Origin: Chrysomallon squamiferum
Taxonomy: Eukaryota; Mollusca; Gastropoda; Neomphalida; Peltospiridae
NCBI GenBank assembly: GCA_012295275.1
Contig: CM022675.1
Location: forward strand, 386,229-450,228
Direction of reading: 5' to 3'
DNA length: 64,000 nucleotides
Shown here: one piece after another, positions 50,401-61,979 of the stretch
How the letters are laid out: each line of letters opens with the position of its first letter
Numbering within the stretch: the stretch's first letter is position 1
Notes under the pieces: model-generated
Told to the model about the DNA's origin: nothing
Seen by the model: the letters and a program-made list of their open reading frames with translations, nothing else
Database searches by the model: none
Position numbers and translations under genes: made by a program

Positions 50401-51195
50401 TTCAGTAACACTAAAGTACAGGTATCTCAGACTACATTAATACGAAAGTATAGATAACAGACTTCAGTAGCACTAAAGTACAGGTATCTCAGACTACATT
50501 AATATGAATGTATAGATATCTCAGACTTCAGTAACACTAAAGTACAGGTATGTCAGACTTCAGTAATACTAAAGTACAGATATCTCAGATTTCAGTAAGA
50601 CTAAAGTGCAGATATCTCAGACTTCAGTAATTCTAAAGTACAGCTATCTCAGATTTAAGTAACACTAAACTACAGATATCTCAGACTTCAGTAACATTAA
50701 AGTACAGATATCTCAGACTTCATTAATACTAAAGTACAGGTATCTCAGACTTCAGAAATACTAAAGTAAAGACATCTCAGAATTCATTAATACTAAGTAT
50801 AGATATCTCAGACTTCAGTAAGACTAAAGTAGAGATGACTCAGACTTCAGTAACACTAAAGTACAGATATCTCAGATTTCAGTAAGGTTGAAGTACAGAT
50901 ATCTCAGACTTCATTAATACTAAAGTACATGTGTCTCAGACTTCAGTAATACTAAAGTACAGACATCTCAGATTTCATTAATACTAAGTATAGATATCTC
51001 AGACTTCAGTAAGAGTAAAGTACAGATGTCTCAGATTTCTGTAACAGTAAAGTACAGATATCTCAGACTTCAGTAACACTAAAGTACAAATATCTCAGAC
51101 TTCAGTAATACGAAAGTACCGATGACTCAGACTTCAGATATACTAAAGAACAGATGTCTCAGACTTCAGTAATACTAACGTACAAATATCTCAGA
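44416..51195 (-). repeat. 32-bp minisatellite, about 210 units
   Basis: Units with core TACTAAAGTACAGATATCTC preceded by ACTTCAGTAA. Same family as 20765-21180, in the homologous intron of copy 2 directly beyond the RHRKRW exon. From 44416 to about 46600 the units are full of single-base insertions and deletions; later units keep the period almost perfectly. Confidence 0.95.
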
Positions 51196-51437
51196 GTACA
51201 GAAATAAGCAACTAATTCTGAATTTAATTTTGTTTTTAAATTATTGTTAAATGGAAGGGAATAAGATTTCTCTGTTAAACATTATCACGAATACAAAAGT
51301 TAATTTAAATGAAAAAGATATCTGAATTGGATGTTTTAAATATTTTTTTAAAATGGACGTTTTATGAATACTCGTCTCTGGAAATAAAACAAAATAAGCA
51401 CAAGAAAGCTGTTACAGATATTTAGAAAGTCGGGTAC

Positions 51438-52944
51438 CTGCGACCATCTCTTGCGATGTCTGATTTTGTTTTTGTCTTTCACGTGAACATAGAGCAGGTT
51501 TTCTCCAGGCATCTGCCACACTAACTGAGCTCCGTATGGTGTGATCACTTTGTACGGGGCGTGAACTGTCATCGGTCTGTTGTGAACACAGCTGCAAGAA
51601 AGAAAAGTCAGTGAAGCAGAAGTCTTTGATGCACAGTACAACTCAGAAATAGATTAAAAGACTGATGTCGCATTTCTGAACAACCTTTGTGAATATTTAT
51701 AAGAAAAAGATTCATGCCATTCTGAGAGGATCAGCTAATATGACCTGATATTCTAATTCATAGTCGCAAAAATAAATACTTTTAAATTATTGTTCCTGTT
51801 GTTCCTTAAAATATATTCTAGTACCTGAGAAGGAATAATTTAGTCTTCATACATGATTAATGGTTAAATATGATAATGTTTGAGTTTGATTTTATGAAAA
51901 TAGTTTTTCTGTTACGGCTCTTTAAAAACGCAGTGAGCATAAAAAGTTATTTTTACCTGCAGGCTTCTTCCACTAGGCTGACGAGCATTTTCACATAGCT
52001 GTTAGCAACCCATTTCTCGTTATTATCCAAATCCAGCGCATCGTCAAAAAAGATGTGGGCTGTGTAGTAAAAATAGTATTTATAATTCATTTTAAAGGAC
52101 ATAGACAAGCCACATTTGCATACACCATATAAAATAAAGAATATTAATTTTTCAAAAGTTTTATATTAAAATTATAATAAAAGTTTTTAGAACGTAAATA
52201 TTTGGCTGTGTTCTGATAAAGAGTAATAACCTTCGTATTCGTAGAAATTGGGGTCATCTTTTCCTGACAGCATCATCGCCTGTTTCCTGTTCCACTGGTC
52301 AGCGTCCAGTCTAAAAGAATAATACACAGATCAGCTTAGGTTGCACGCCAGAAATCAACATAAAAATCCATTGTGCATTTATGTGTATGCGTGTGAAATG
52401 AAATTGTTAGTTATTTTCCCTGCGTGTGTCATACTATGTATATGTATGTGTGAAATTTACTATATCATGTGTCATACTGTGTATATGTATGTGTGAAATT
52501 TACTATCTCATGTGTCATACTGTGTATATGTATGTGTGAAATTTACTATCTCGTGTGTCATACTGTGTATATGTATGTGTGAAATTTACTATCTCGTGTG
52601 TCATACTGTGTATATGTATGTGTGAAATATAGTAACTGCAGTGCTGCTCTCATTCTGTGATCGAAACAAACCTGTGCAATGATTTTAATAGCTGAACCAT
52701 TTCCACTCTGTTTTCGTGCCACATAGTCGCGCATGCGTATATTCTGGGTACGTCTGCGAGGAGCGATTCTTCAGATGGACCATTTTCTTGGTCATGTTCT
52801 TTTCTTGGCAGCGTATAAGACTTTTTCACTTTGTAATCTCCGAAGATTCGTTGATGCATAATCACTCTGAGATTGTGGCGACGCCGATTCAGCAGCAGAT
52901 TTTCTGTCGTCAGAATTCCACAGTACATTGGGTTGGTGAACAGT
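51438..52944 (-). CDS. Copy 2 first catalytic-domain exons
   Basis: Exons 52944-52672, 52310-52231, 52059-51957 and 51591-51438 encode NPMYCGILTTENLLLN, PRIYACATMWHE, FFDDAL and RHRKRWSQ. All intact. The next exon should follow but the intron runs into the 32-bp array. Confidence 0.9.
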
Positions 52945-54970
52945 CTTTAATTCAAACAAACGACAGTTACCAGTGTGCCAATTGTAATTAATTTGAAAAT
53001 ATACAAAAGGATTCCAAAATCTAAAGAATATTCCCCAAAACACTCGTATGTTGTTTGTTTTTTTTATCATCATCATCACGCTTATTATTATTATTATTAT
53101 TATTATCATTATTATTATTATTATTTACAAATTTTTTTCCTTTTAAAAACTGTTAGCATAAAGGTGAGAACTAATGAAAGAAATCTATTTACAAACCTTT
53201 GAAATTTAGCGAGGTTTTCTTGGCGTGGAAACCAGATTTGTCTGCATATCCAGAAAAGAGAAATCCACCAAACTATCCCGCCAACGAAATGTTGCCAGTT
53301 TTCTGATGAGTCGAGAATTGTTGTTTGGTTAACTGTTGTTTGGTTAACTGTTGTTTGGTTAATTGTTATTACGTCCTTGAGGAAATCGTATTTGTTATTA
53401 ATAAGAAATATGGCGTATGCCAGAGGCGTTGACAGGAATAATGGAATTGAGAAGGAAAATATCTGCATTCTCAGTTTGCAAGCAACGTAGCCAATGTAAT
53501 AGCACACTAAACTAGAAATGACCACACCCAGAAAGGAGCCTATAGACTTCAGATTACCACCCGACACAGGAAAGGCTGTTCGAAAGTCATACAGGTTGAA
53601 TGCTTTGTCAGTGAAGACCCAGGCTAGGAATGTAGTGAGAATAATTTTCCACAAGTGTGACAACATGAACACTCCTGATCGTCCTTCTTGTAATTCGTAT
53701 CGAGCCTTTACAATGAAACTGACAGATCCGTATTCTCTAATGTCACAGAAAAAACGATCATCAACGAAATTTTCCCAACAGCCAAATGACACAAACAGAA
53801 ATCCAAAAACTACAAGCAAAATTCTTACTCCAGAAAGATAATTTTTCAAATCCGGTAAGAAATTCCACAGGATAACTGCAGGGATGACACCGATCTGAGC
53901 CAATAAAGCAAGAACATCCAGAAGTTTCACTAACGTACGTGTACAACGCGAGTTCATACATCTTGTTAATCGACTTCTATTTGCAAACAACGCGACTTCT
54001 TCTTTGACGTCTCTAGAAGAAATGAGTCGAAGAAAAGCTGGCAATATTCCAACAGCACTTAGCAGAGCAATCCCAGTGTACACATCTTTTGCATAAGGAA
54101 GAATTCTGAATATCAGCAAACATATCCCCAGAGTATGCACACTTTCCATGATGAAAACCTAAAATTATTTAATGAACTAAAATTTTCTTAATGAGATACG
54201 GAAGATATAATTAATAAGATAAATCAGATTTTAGTTCATAATATTTATATATGGTTTTATTTTACAAGTGCTAGAAAGGGGTTTAAAACAGACATTACAG
54301 TATATAATGAAAGAAATAAATTGTTTTATATTATGTAATGTTACCTACCAGGACAAACGTTGAAATAGACGGCATGCCAAAACTTCCAAATAACCATTTG
54401 AAGAAGGAAAAGAATGACGTCAGTGCATATGGAATGACAACCAACAGCAAGGTGAGAAGATGTTTAGAACTGTCCTGCAGTGTCAAAGTCACAGTAATAA
54501 ACAAAGAGTAAATACATGAAAATAATCACTTATCACATTTATCTTTGTTTGTGTTTATATGACAGTCATACGAACGAAGATAGATACATACATATACATA
54601 TGTAAATACACATATACATATATTCCTAATACATTGCTACATACATACATACATACATAATACATACAAACATACATACATACATACATATATACATACT
54701 ACATAGATATATGTTTGAAAACAATTTCTCACAAATAATTGAAAATTCACAAAAACATATTAACTCATACTTCGATATTAGTTCTGACCTGTTTCAGTAA
54801 GACCATCAAGCTAACTTTCTGTGTAACGCAGCCCCCCAAAAGCACCAGAAAAAAGAAAAGGTAAAAAAATAATTTCAGAAGTTTCATAGGTAGTTGTTCA
54901 TGAACGTCTTTCACTGGAAGCTCTCTATCCACGATTCTAAAGATGTCCCAATACCTACAATAAACAGACA

Positions 54971-55021
<51 letters not shown>

Positions 55022-57685
55022 TTAAAATATTCTTCCATGAGAAGTAAAACAATATTTGAGAATATTTATGTGTATGTAGAATAGTTTAATTAATTTATTT
55101 TCGCGAGTCTTTTGTTTAAGCTTTTTTCTCTTATCAAGTATTAATAAGAAATGAAATTAATATGCTAAGAATATTGTTCATTTTGTTCTTAGGATATAAC
55201 ACTGTTAGGATAACACTTAGATTCTTACGCTGGAACGTCCTTTTCATTTTCTTCGACTGGTTCACTTTCTAAGTTTCTAGGGGGTAGGGGCGGTCTGTTC
55301 TTGCTGCCACTTTCTACAGAGCTGGTTCGTGCCTCTACAGTCAAACTGCTTCGAGGATCTTCAGTGAGGCTGGTTCTGGATGTCAAATCTGATTTGACGC
55401 TTGAAGCTTTCGAACTCGTTGATTGTTCTTCTATAGGATACTACGAGAAAAGGTTTTGGGAAACAAATTGTAAAATGAGAAAACAAACGTATCAGTTATT
55501 TATCAATAATCAAATTAATTACTAATCTTTGTTCTGAAAATTTGAACAGTGGATAATTACAGAATAAATCGTAACGGTACTTACTAAATTGTCTATTTCC
55601 TTTTTCAGAGTGTTTGCTTTTATACGTTGGTCATTTCGTTCTTTTTCTTTCTGCCTTTGTTGTCTTTCTTCTTCTCTTCTTTTTCTTTCTTCTTCTTCTT
55701 CTTCTTTCTTCTTTTTCTTCTTCTTCTTCTCTTCGTTTTCTTTCTTCTTCTTCTCTTCGTTTTCTTTCTTCTTCTTCTTTTCGTTTTCTTTCTTCTTCTT
55801 CTTTTCGTTTTCTTTCTTCTTCTTCTTTTCGTTTTCTTTCTTCTTTTTCTTGCAGTTTGTTCCAGAGTTCGTCTTTGACAAACACCTGGAACACATAACT
55901 CTACTTATTAATCTACACTTATTAATCTTTACTTGTTTCCCTGTTATTGTTACACTATATCAAACCAGTGCGTAGGTTCATAAGTGCTTATGTCTGTCTG
56001 TACATGTGTATATGTGTCTTCACGAGTGTGTTACTGTGACTGTGTGTATGTATGTGTACATGTGTGTGTGCGTGTGCGTTTGAGTATATATGCGTATGTC
56101 TGTATATGTACGTTTTTGTTTTAGTGTATAGGTGTGTAAGTTTCTGGTTATGTGTTTGAATCGGTATCTGTATTTGTAGTAAAAAGTAGAAAGTAACAGA
56201 GAAAATTCAGTGCATACCTGCTCCCTACCAAGACGGTAATTTGCAGGATCAGCATCGACAGATTTCAGTATGGCTTCAGCAGCATCCTCTTTCGCAGATA
56301 TGGTTTTGCATTCAGGAGCAAGCAGATGAAATCTAGGTAATACAACAATTCAGTATTATTGATATATTTCAGAATGTTAAGTCGTTCTGAATCTAACTGA
56401 CGTATATTGTTCGTACGGAAAAAAAAAGTAAAGATATGTTTTTGATTACCTTTCAAACAGCTCGTGGTATCGGAATCGAACTGGAAAAGTGAGTTTTCGA
56501 ATTTGTGCCACCTCTGCTATCCCATTATACTGCAGCTGTTCCAAAACTTTCTCATCTTTAAAATTGTCTGGTGTCTGAGTTTCATTAGGTTTGATACATC
56601 TTTGAAAATAACACAAAAGGAAAAACGTTTATTAGTTTTAGGAAAGGCAAAGCCATATTTTTTTCAGATTTTGAATGTAAAGATATTACATTTGTTTGAT
56701 GTGCTGCAAAAAGTAAACACTAAATTACCTAATGAATCGAGCTTCCGCATGTTCCATCCTGGTTAACAAATCTTTCATGGAATTCTGAAATAACAATTGA
56801 TAGAATATTTCTAAAGATAAATGTAATAACAGGTAGATATGTGAACAGGTAATTGATTTGTTTAATAATTAATATTAAAGTTGAGAAGAAATGTAGATTA
56901 CCATGAAGTATGTCATCATTGTCTTCTGACTGAGTATTTCAACTGCTGGTTTTCCATTCTGTGGTGTCACAGCTCCAAACCTATAAACAAACAACATAAA
57001 CAAATATACTAATTTTTTTACTAATGATGTAGGAGTGTGGTGGACAATGGGTTACTGATATCAGTTATAATAAAGATTAATTTTTAAAATCTTTGTGTTC
57101 TGCTTGAAAATAACAAATTCTCGAGCTTTAGGACTAATTTTGTCAAACAGAAATCGCAGTGACTACTTGTTTCAATCAAGTCTAAAAATGTTTTGTAGAC
57201 AATTTTTTTAAGCGACTTAATGATTTTGTACTTTGGTTCTAAGAATTATGAAAAAAGAACTGTAACAAGGGAAATAACAGGCTAACAGAAAGGTTTAAAA
57301 CGAAGTTACCTGTCCTTTAGGGTCTTCAGAGTACCACGCACGAGACCTGCAGTGATTTTGTTACCGTGTGGCTTGTGACAGACCGGCTGATGTCGTCTAG
57401 ACATCCTGTATGCAAACTGTGTCCTGTAAATTAAATAAACAATGCATTACCTCCCTTGTTATTGTATTAGAATTCCAAATATTGATATATGTATGTATAT
57501 AACAGTTTATTTATCGAGATATATGACTCTTACCCTGAAATTGTTCCAGTGTTTGTTGGCTGAACTGTAAACAAATCACTGATCATCTCATTTGTGCTTT
57601 CAACGAGACACTTGAGTACGTCAGGACTAAGTACATTGCCGTTCTTCTCCAAAAATCCACTTGCGTTGTATTTCACCTTTAATAA

Positions 57686-57740
<55 letters not shown>

Positions 57741-59525
57741 TATTATCAAATAGCAGACAGTAATAAGACTTTTTTAATTCTATTAATTCATTTGTTAATA
57801 ATTCTCAGATTTAACATTTAATTCTGTGTCATCACTAGATAAAATAAACTGTGTAACATCAGTACTAACCAAGCCAGCGAAGTGTTTTATGTAAAATTCT
57901 GGATGGTTTCCCTTTGTTTTGTGGTAGTATTCAGATCCGCCATAGTGGTGATCCAGTTTGGTCACTAGAGAGAGGTCTGTAGCTTGCTGGAATCTTGTGT
58001 CCTCGTCAATCAGGTGTAGGATTCCCGTCTTTTCCTGAAGTCGTAACATTATTATAACACATATGTCACGGAATTCAGATTACGGATCAAATTGTTACTT
58101 CAATGATATCGGCGTTTTTTATTTTTATGCCATGGAATTGAAATCGCGTAACCAGTTGTAACTGCAATTACGTCCGCGCTTTTGATTGTTGCCGCCAATT
58201 TTTCAATTCCATGGCGTTGTTATAAAAGGGTTGGCATTTGGTAATTAAGCAGCGAAGGAAAAGACCAACATGAGAGCAAAGTCAGGCGGGGAAACCAATT
58301 TTTGAATGACATTGTTTTTACGGACGATTCTGGTAAGCTATTTTCTGTTCTTATTTTGATAGGTTGTAATGTGCAATTAACCTGTGTCAATAACATTTAA
58401 TATATCTAAAATTTTAATTTTTTAATCTTTCCTCTGTGCAGATTCTTATTTTGTCTTGGTTCCCCGTATGACCTTACTCGTATCATTAATCAAAATTACT
58501 TAAATATGTTTCATCGATTGTATAAATTATTAATTTTACATCACCTTTATATCATAATTAAGTAACTAACTTGTACCTTAACTTGTGTTTATTTCGACAA
58601 TGGAAAGATAGAACTATTTAGATTGCTGTCAATTTAGCGTTTAAATTCCTGCTTAGGTGTCCATTGTTACCTAGGCTGAGCCTTAATAAAACATCCAAGG
58701 TGTTTAATGGTGTGGGCCCCGTGACAGTATATAAAAATAGCAGTTCTGTAAATTGTCTTCAGTCTTCACTGAAGAAGTAAATGTTTCAGTGACAGTATTT
58801 AATATAATAAAATTACTTACTTTGAAAAACATATCAACTATATCCTGATTGCTGGTATATTCTGTTGAAATCCACTCCAAACCCTCACTTTCGAATATTT
58901 GCTTTTCTCTCTGGAAAATTTTATTGTTCATGAACATCTGGAATTTTTCATTCACTATATTGATGCAGAGTTGTTCTAAGCCATTGTTTCGCAAACTCTC
59001 AAATCCACATATATCCAAAATGCCAATAGACCCGGCAACATCACACCTACTTTTAATTATAAATTAAACGTTAAAACGGTTGTAATAAACGGTTTTGTAG
59101 TCACTAAGTTAAATAGAACTTACAAAAAGATTGTCTGTCTTACATATCTGGTGCTTAAATGAAGAGAACGTTTTTATATATATATATTTGTATTACAACA
59201 ACACTAATTGCTACAACACCAAAAACAACAACAACAACAACTATTACTACTAGTTCCACCAATGCTGCTATTATTACTGCTAATGATAAGAATAACAGTA
59301 AGAAACTGGGATTAAGACATACTTGGAATTTGTTTTGTGGAGAGCCACGTTGATCTGTCTGACAAGCCAGCCGAACAGTCTGTCGTAGAGAGCTTTAGCA
59401 AGAGCGTCTCGCCCCTCATCTGCCTGAGCCTTGTTGTTCAGACAGTCAATAATCTCACCTACATCACATCATAATGTAACTATAATGTGCGTGTCTCTGT
59501 TTGTGAGTATACATACATGCATACG

Positions 59526-59564
<39 letters not shown>

Positions 59565-61662
59565 CTATTTAAAATATTAATAGACCAATTTTTATTTTGA
59601 CTAAAGTTACCATTTTAATTCAGACACTATAAACAAAAATATTAAGAACATATATATTTTTAAAATACAATGGTACCTTGACTTACGAGTGCTCTTACTT
59701 TACGATTTTTACGAGTTAACAGCAGTCGCCTGGTCGATTTTTTGCTTTGAGTTGCGAGCCGAAATGCATATTACGAGCGAGCTTCAGTTACGCCGCCGCT
59801 TGTTGGCGCAACGAACAACACAACATCCTCCCAGCTTTCCGCGTCTCACTTGTTTACATCACGTGATTAGCTCGCAGTGGAAATATCTCTGTTGTGTTGT
59901 GCTCGAGTTTTGTGCAGAATTTTGTCAAATTTCCATGGATCGTAAGAAAGTGAGGGGAAAGGACACTTTAGAAAAGAAGATGCGGATGCTGTCCATTGAA
60001 TTAAAGCATGAAATAATAGAAAAACACGAGCGAGATGTGTTTGTAGTCGACTTGGCTAGGCAGTACGAGCATACTACTTCTACGATATGTATCATATTGA
60101 AACAGAAGGAATCGATAAAGGCTATAACTGCAGCCAAAGGCATTAAGATAATTTCTAGTATGAAAGGATGGAGAAGCTGCTGTTGGCGTGGTTGAAGGAG
60201 AAGCAGCTCGCAGGTGACAGCACGGGAAGATACGTTTAAAGCCAGTCGGGGCTGCTTCGACAATTTCAGGCTTCGTGAGGCAGCGAGCCCAGATGTGAAA
60301 GCAGCTCAGGATTATCTCAAAACTTTTTCCGAAATGATAAGTCTTCAGCTGTGATGAGAAAGGGCTATTCTGGAAAAAGACGCCAAGGAAGACTTACGTA
60401 ACGGCAGAAGAGAAGAACATGCCAGGCCACAGACCCATGAATGATAAGTTAACCCTCTTGCTTCTCGTACATTGAAGCCGCTGCTCGTATATCATTGGTA
60501 AAACCCCAGAGTCTTTAAGTTGCATACGATTATAAAAGAAAAACTGCAGGTTATGTGGAGGGAAAACCCAAGGCGTGGTTCACCAGGCAGTTTTTTTTTT
60601 GTGGAGTGGGTAAACCTGATTTTTGGTCGTTCTGTTCAGAAGATCCTCCAGGAAAATAACTAACTCTACAAGCTCTTCTTGTCCTGGACAACGCTCCTGC
60701 TCACCCACCGAACCTCGAAGACGACATCCTCAAAGAGTTCACATTTATAAATGTTCTCTACCTTCCAACCAACACTACACTGTCCTACAACCCATGGACC
60801 AGCAGGTGATTTCAAATTTTAAGAATCTCTTCACCAAGCACCTCTTCCGCCACTGTATTTATAAATGACAATTCTTGTATAAGCACAAAATGAAATAGAA
60901 TGTAAAGAAATAAATTGGTTTCGTAAAGTTTATTTATCTTGGAGATCAGACAACTTGGCCTAACTTAATTGCTGATTTCTTTTCAGTTTGCTTTCGCTTA
61001 ACTTAATCTTCTTCACTGATTTTTGTCCTTTTCGCCACGCTTTCCTCTTCTGCAGGATGTTTCAATAAAAGAAATCTTTCGATGGAAGTGTGTTTCTTCC
61101 TCTCATTCAGAATGTTTCGGAAATGCGTTTGGCAAGTGTCATTATAAAGTGCAGAAGCACAACCAGTTGCAACTTTATCTGGGCGTTTGCTTTCACTAAA
61201 CTCTGAAAGTCTCTCCTACAAACCCAACATTTCCTGTATCTCAGCTGTTGAGATATTCTCAGCCACTTCTGGCCCCTCCGCAGTACCAGTTTCCTACAAA
61301 ACCTTTGGAGTGGGTTTTTTTTTTTTGGTGGCTGGAACGGATTGATGGGAAAACTGGGAAAACTGATTTTATATACGAGAATGGTTACGGAACTCGTAAG
61401 TCAAGGTACCACTGTATTTTTAGACCAAATTCCAAAAATGCATGAAGGTTAATGTTAAATTTTGAAGTTGATAGCAAAATAGCAATGTATGCATACCTTC
61501 ATAAAAGCTTTAATTTAAAATGATGCTGAATAATAATAAAATAAAATAAAATCAATAATAAATGAATCGTATTTTTTCTTACCAGCGACTTTTATTTTCC
61601 TGGTCACGAGAAACTTTGCAAAACTTTCAACATCAATCTGCAGAAGTGTCGCAGCTACAAAA

Positions 61663-61694
<32 letters not shown>

Positions 61695-61952
61695 CATTTT
61701 GAATTATCTCCCTTTACTACTACTGTTATATAACTTAACAACAACAACAATAATAACAACAATAATAATGATGATGATAATGAGTTTTCTTTAACTGAAG
61801 ACTGCTGTATAGATAAGTAGAATTAGTTTCATTTTACCGAAATGCATTGGACGTTCATCTTTGACTTCGGCCATGTCGTAATCCGTCTCTGTGAACTTGA
61901 TGTTAGTGATGTGAAGAATTGCTGCCAGTATTATGTTCACATTTGAAATTTC
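51438..61952 (-). CDS. Chitin synthase with myosin motor (copy 2), partial
   Basis: Minus-strand exons in gene order: 61838-61952, 61583-61654, 59323-59458, 58821-59046, 57870-58034, 57534-57676, 57310-57423, 56902-56980, 56729-56784, 56450-56599, 56218-56332, 55585-55885, 55229-55440, 54771-54954, 54349-54474, 53197-54158, 52672-52944, 52231-52310, 51957-52059, 51438-51591. Exon sizes and phases equal copy 1 except the linker exon (301 versus 240), the big membrane exon (962 versus 929) and the next (273 versus 270). The N-terminal exons must lie beyond 64000; the exons for DGDTDF, EDRWL and QRRRW, expected below 51.4 kb, are not present before the gap. The linker exon has a +1 frameshift. 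As assembled it cannot make an active enzyme; whether this is a real pseudogene or a mis-joined contig is open. Confidence 0.88.
52425..52625 (-). repeat. 43-bp intronic repeat, about five units
   Basis: Units with CATACTGTGTATATGTATG at about 52471, 52514, 52557 and 52600, plus a variant at 52428. Two units exist in the same intron of copy 1. Confidence 0.85.
53197..54954 (-). CDS. Copy 2 membrane exons
   Basis: Exons 54954-54771 (YWDIFRIVDRELPVKDVHE), 54474-54349 and 54158-53197. The last is open over 962 nt and differs from copy 1 by 33 extra bases, mostly a triplicated INQTTV-type stretch near 53316-53365, and by a diverged patch near 53830-53870. Confidence 0.88.
55229..55885 (-). CDS. 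Copy 2 linker exons with expanded charged repeat and frameshift
   Basis: The first exon (55885-55585) starts VFVKDELWNKL, then a K/E/R tract made of 18-base GAAGAAGAAA-type repeats. The start frame hits a stop at about 55631, while the end (KANTLKKEIDNL) lies in another frame; 301 nt against 240 in copy 1 confirms a +1 shift. The second exon (55440-55229) is intact, serine-rich, and keeps RPPLPPR. Confidence 0.8.
56218..59458 (-). CDS. Copy 2 motor exons, relay to converter
   Basis: Nine exons (59323-59458 down to 56218-56332) with ILDICGFE, HPEFYIKHFAGL, the VKYNASGFLEKNG exon, CIKPNES and converter sequence. Protein identity to copy 1 is very high; all frames are open and all splice sites keep AG/GT. 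Differences include S-A-V to C-D-V at the switch II exon start and a G to A change in FGGVTP. Confidence 0.88.
59668..61414 (+). mobile_element. Full-length but decayed Tigger-like transposon, 1,747 bp
   Basis: Terminal repeats CAATGGTACCTTGACTTACG and AAGTCAAGGTACCACTG with TA on both sides, inside a copy 2 intron. On the plus strand from 59935: MDRKKVRGKDTLEKKM, EKHERDVFVVDLARQYEHT (HTH) and IKAITAAKGIKI, stop at 60195; farther on, frame-broken DDE-domain relics with EEKNMPGH and LQPMDQQVISNFKNLFTKHL near 60780-60850. Belongs to the pogo/TIGD1 type. Inactive. Confidence 0.85.
61583..61952 (-). CDS. Copy 2 motor exons missing from copy 1
   Basis: Exon 61952-61838 (115 nt) reads EISNVNIILAAILHITNIKF and then DERPMHF; exon 61654-61583 (72 nt) reads AATLLQIDVESFAKFL and then TRKIKVAG. 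These are the myosin I-L-x-x-I-L-H-x-x-N-I-x-F strand-helix region and the A-A-x-L-L-x-V-x-x-x-x-L-x-x-x-L-x-x-R segment. They splice in phase into 59458. Their equivalents in copy 1 fall in the N gap. Confidence 0.85.
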
Positions 61953-61979
61953 CTGAAAAACACAGAATAATGTACAGGG

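Noticed and set aside
44416-51195. CRISPR-like array of regular 32-bp units
   Set aside because: Units are contiguous tandem repeats without unique spacers, in a eukaryotic intron.
53121-53196. Same extension in copy 2
   Set aside because: Intron retained in an open frame; same reasoning as for copy 1.
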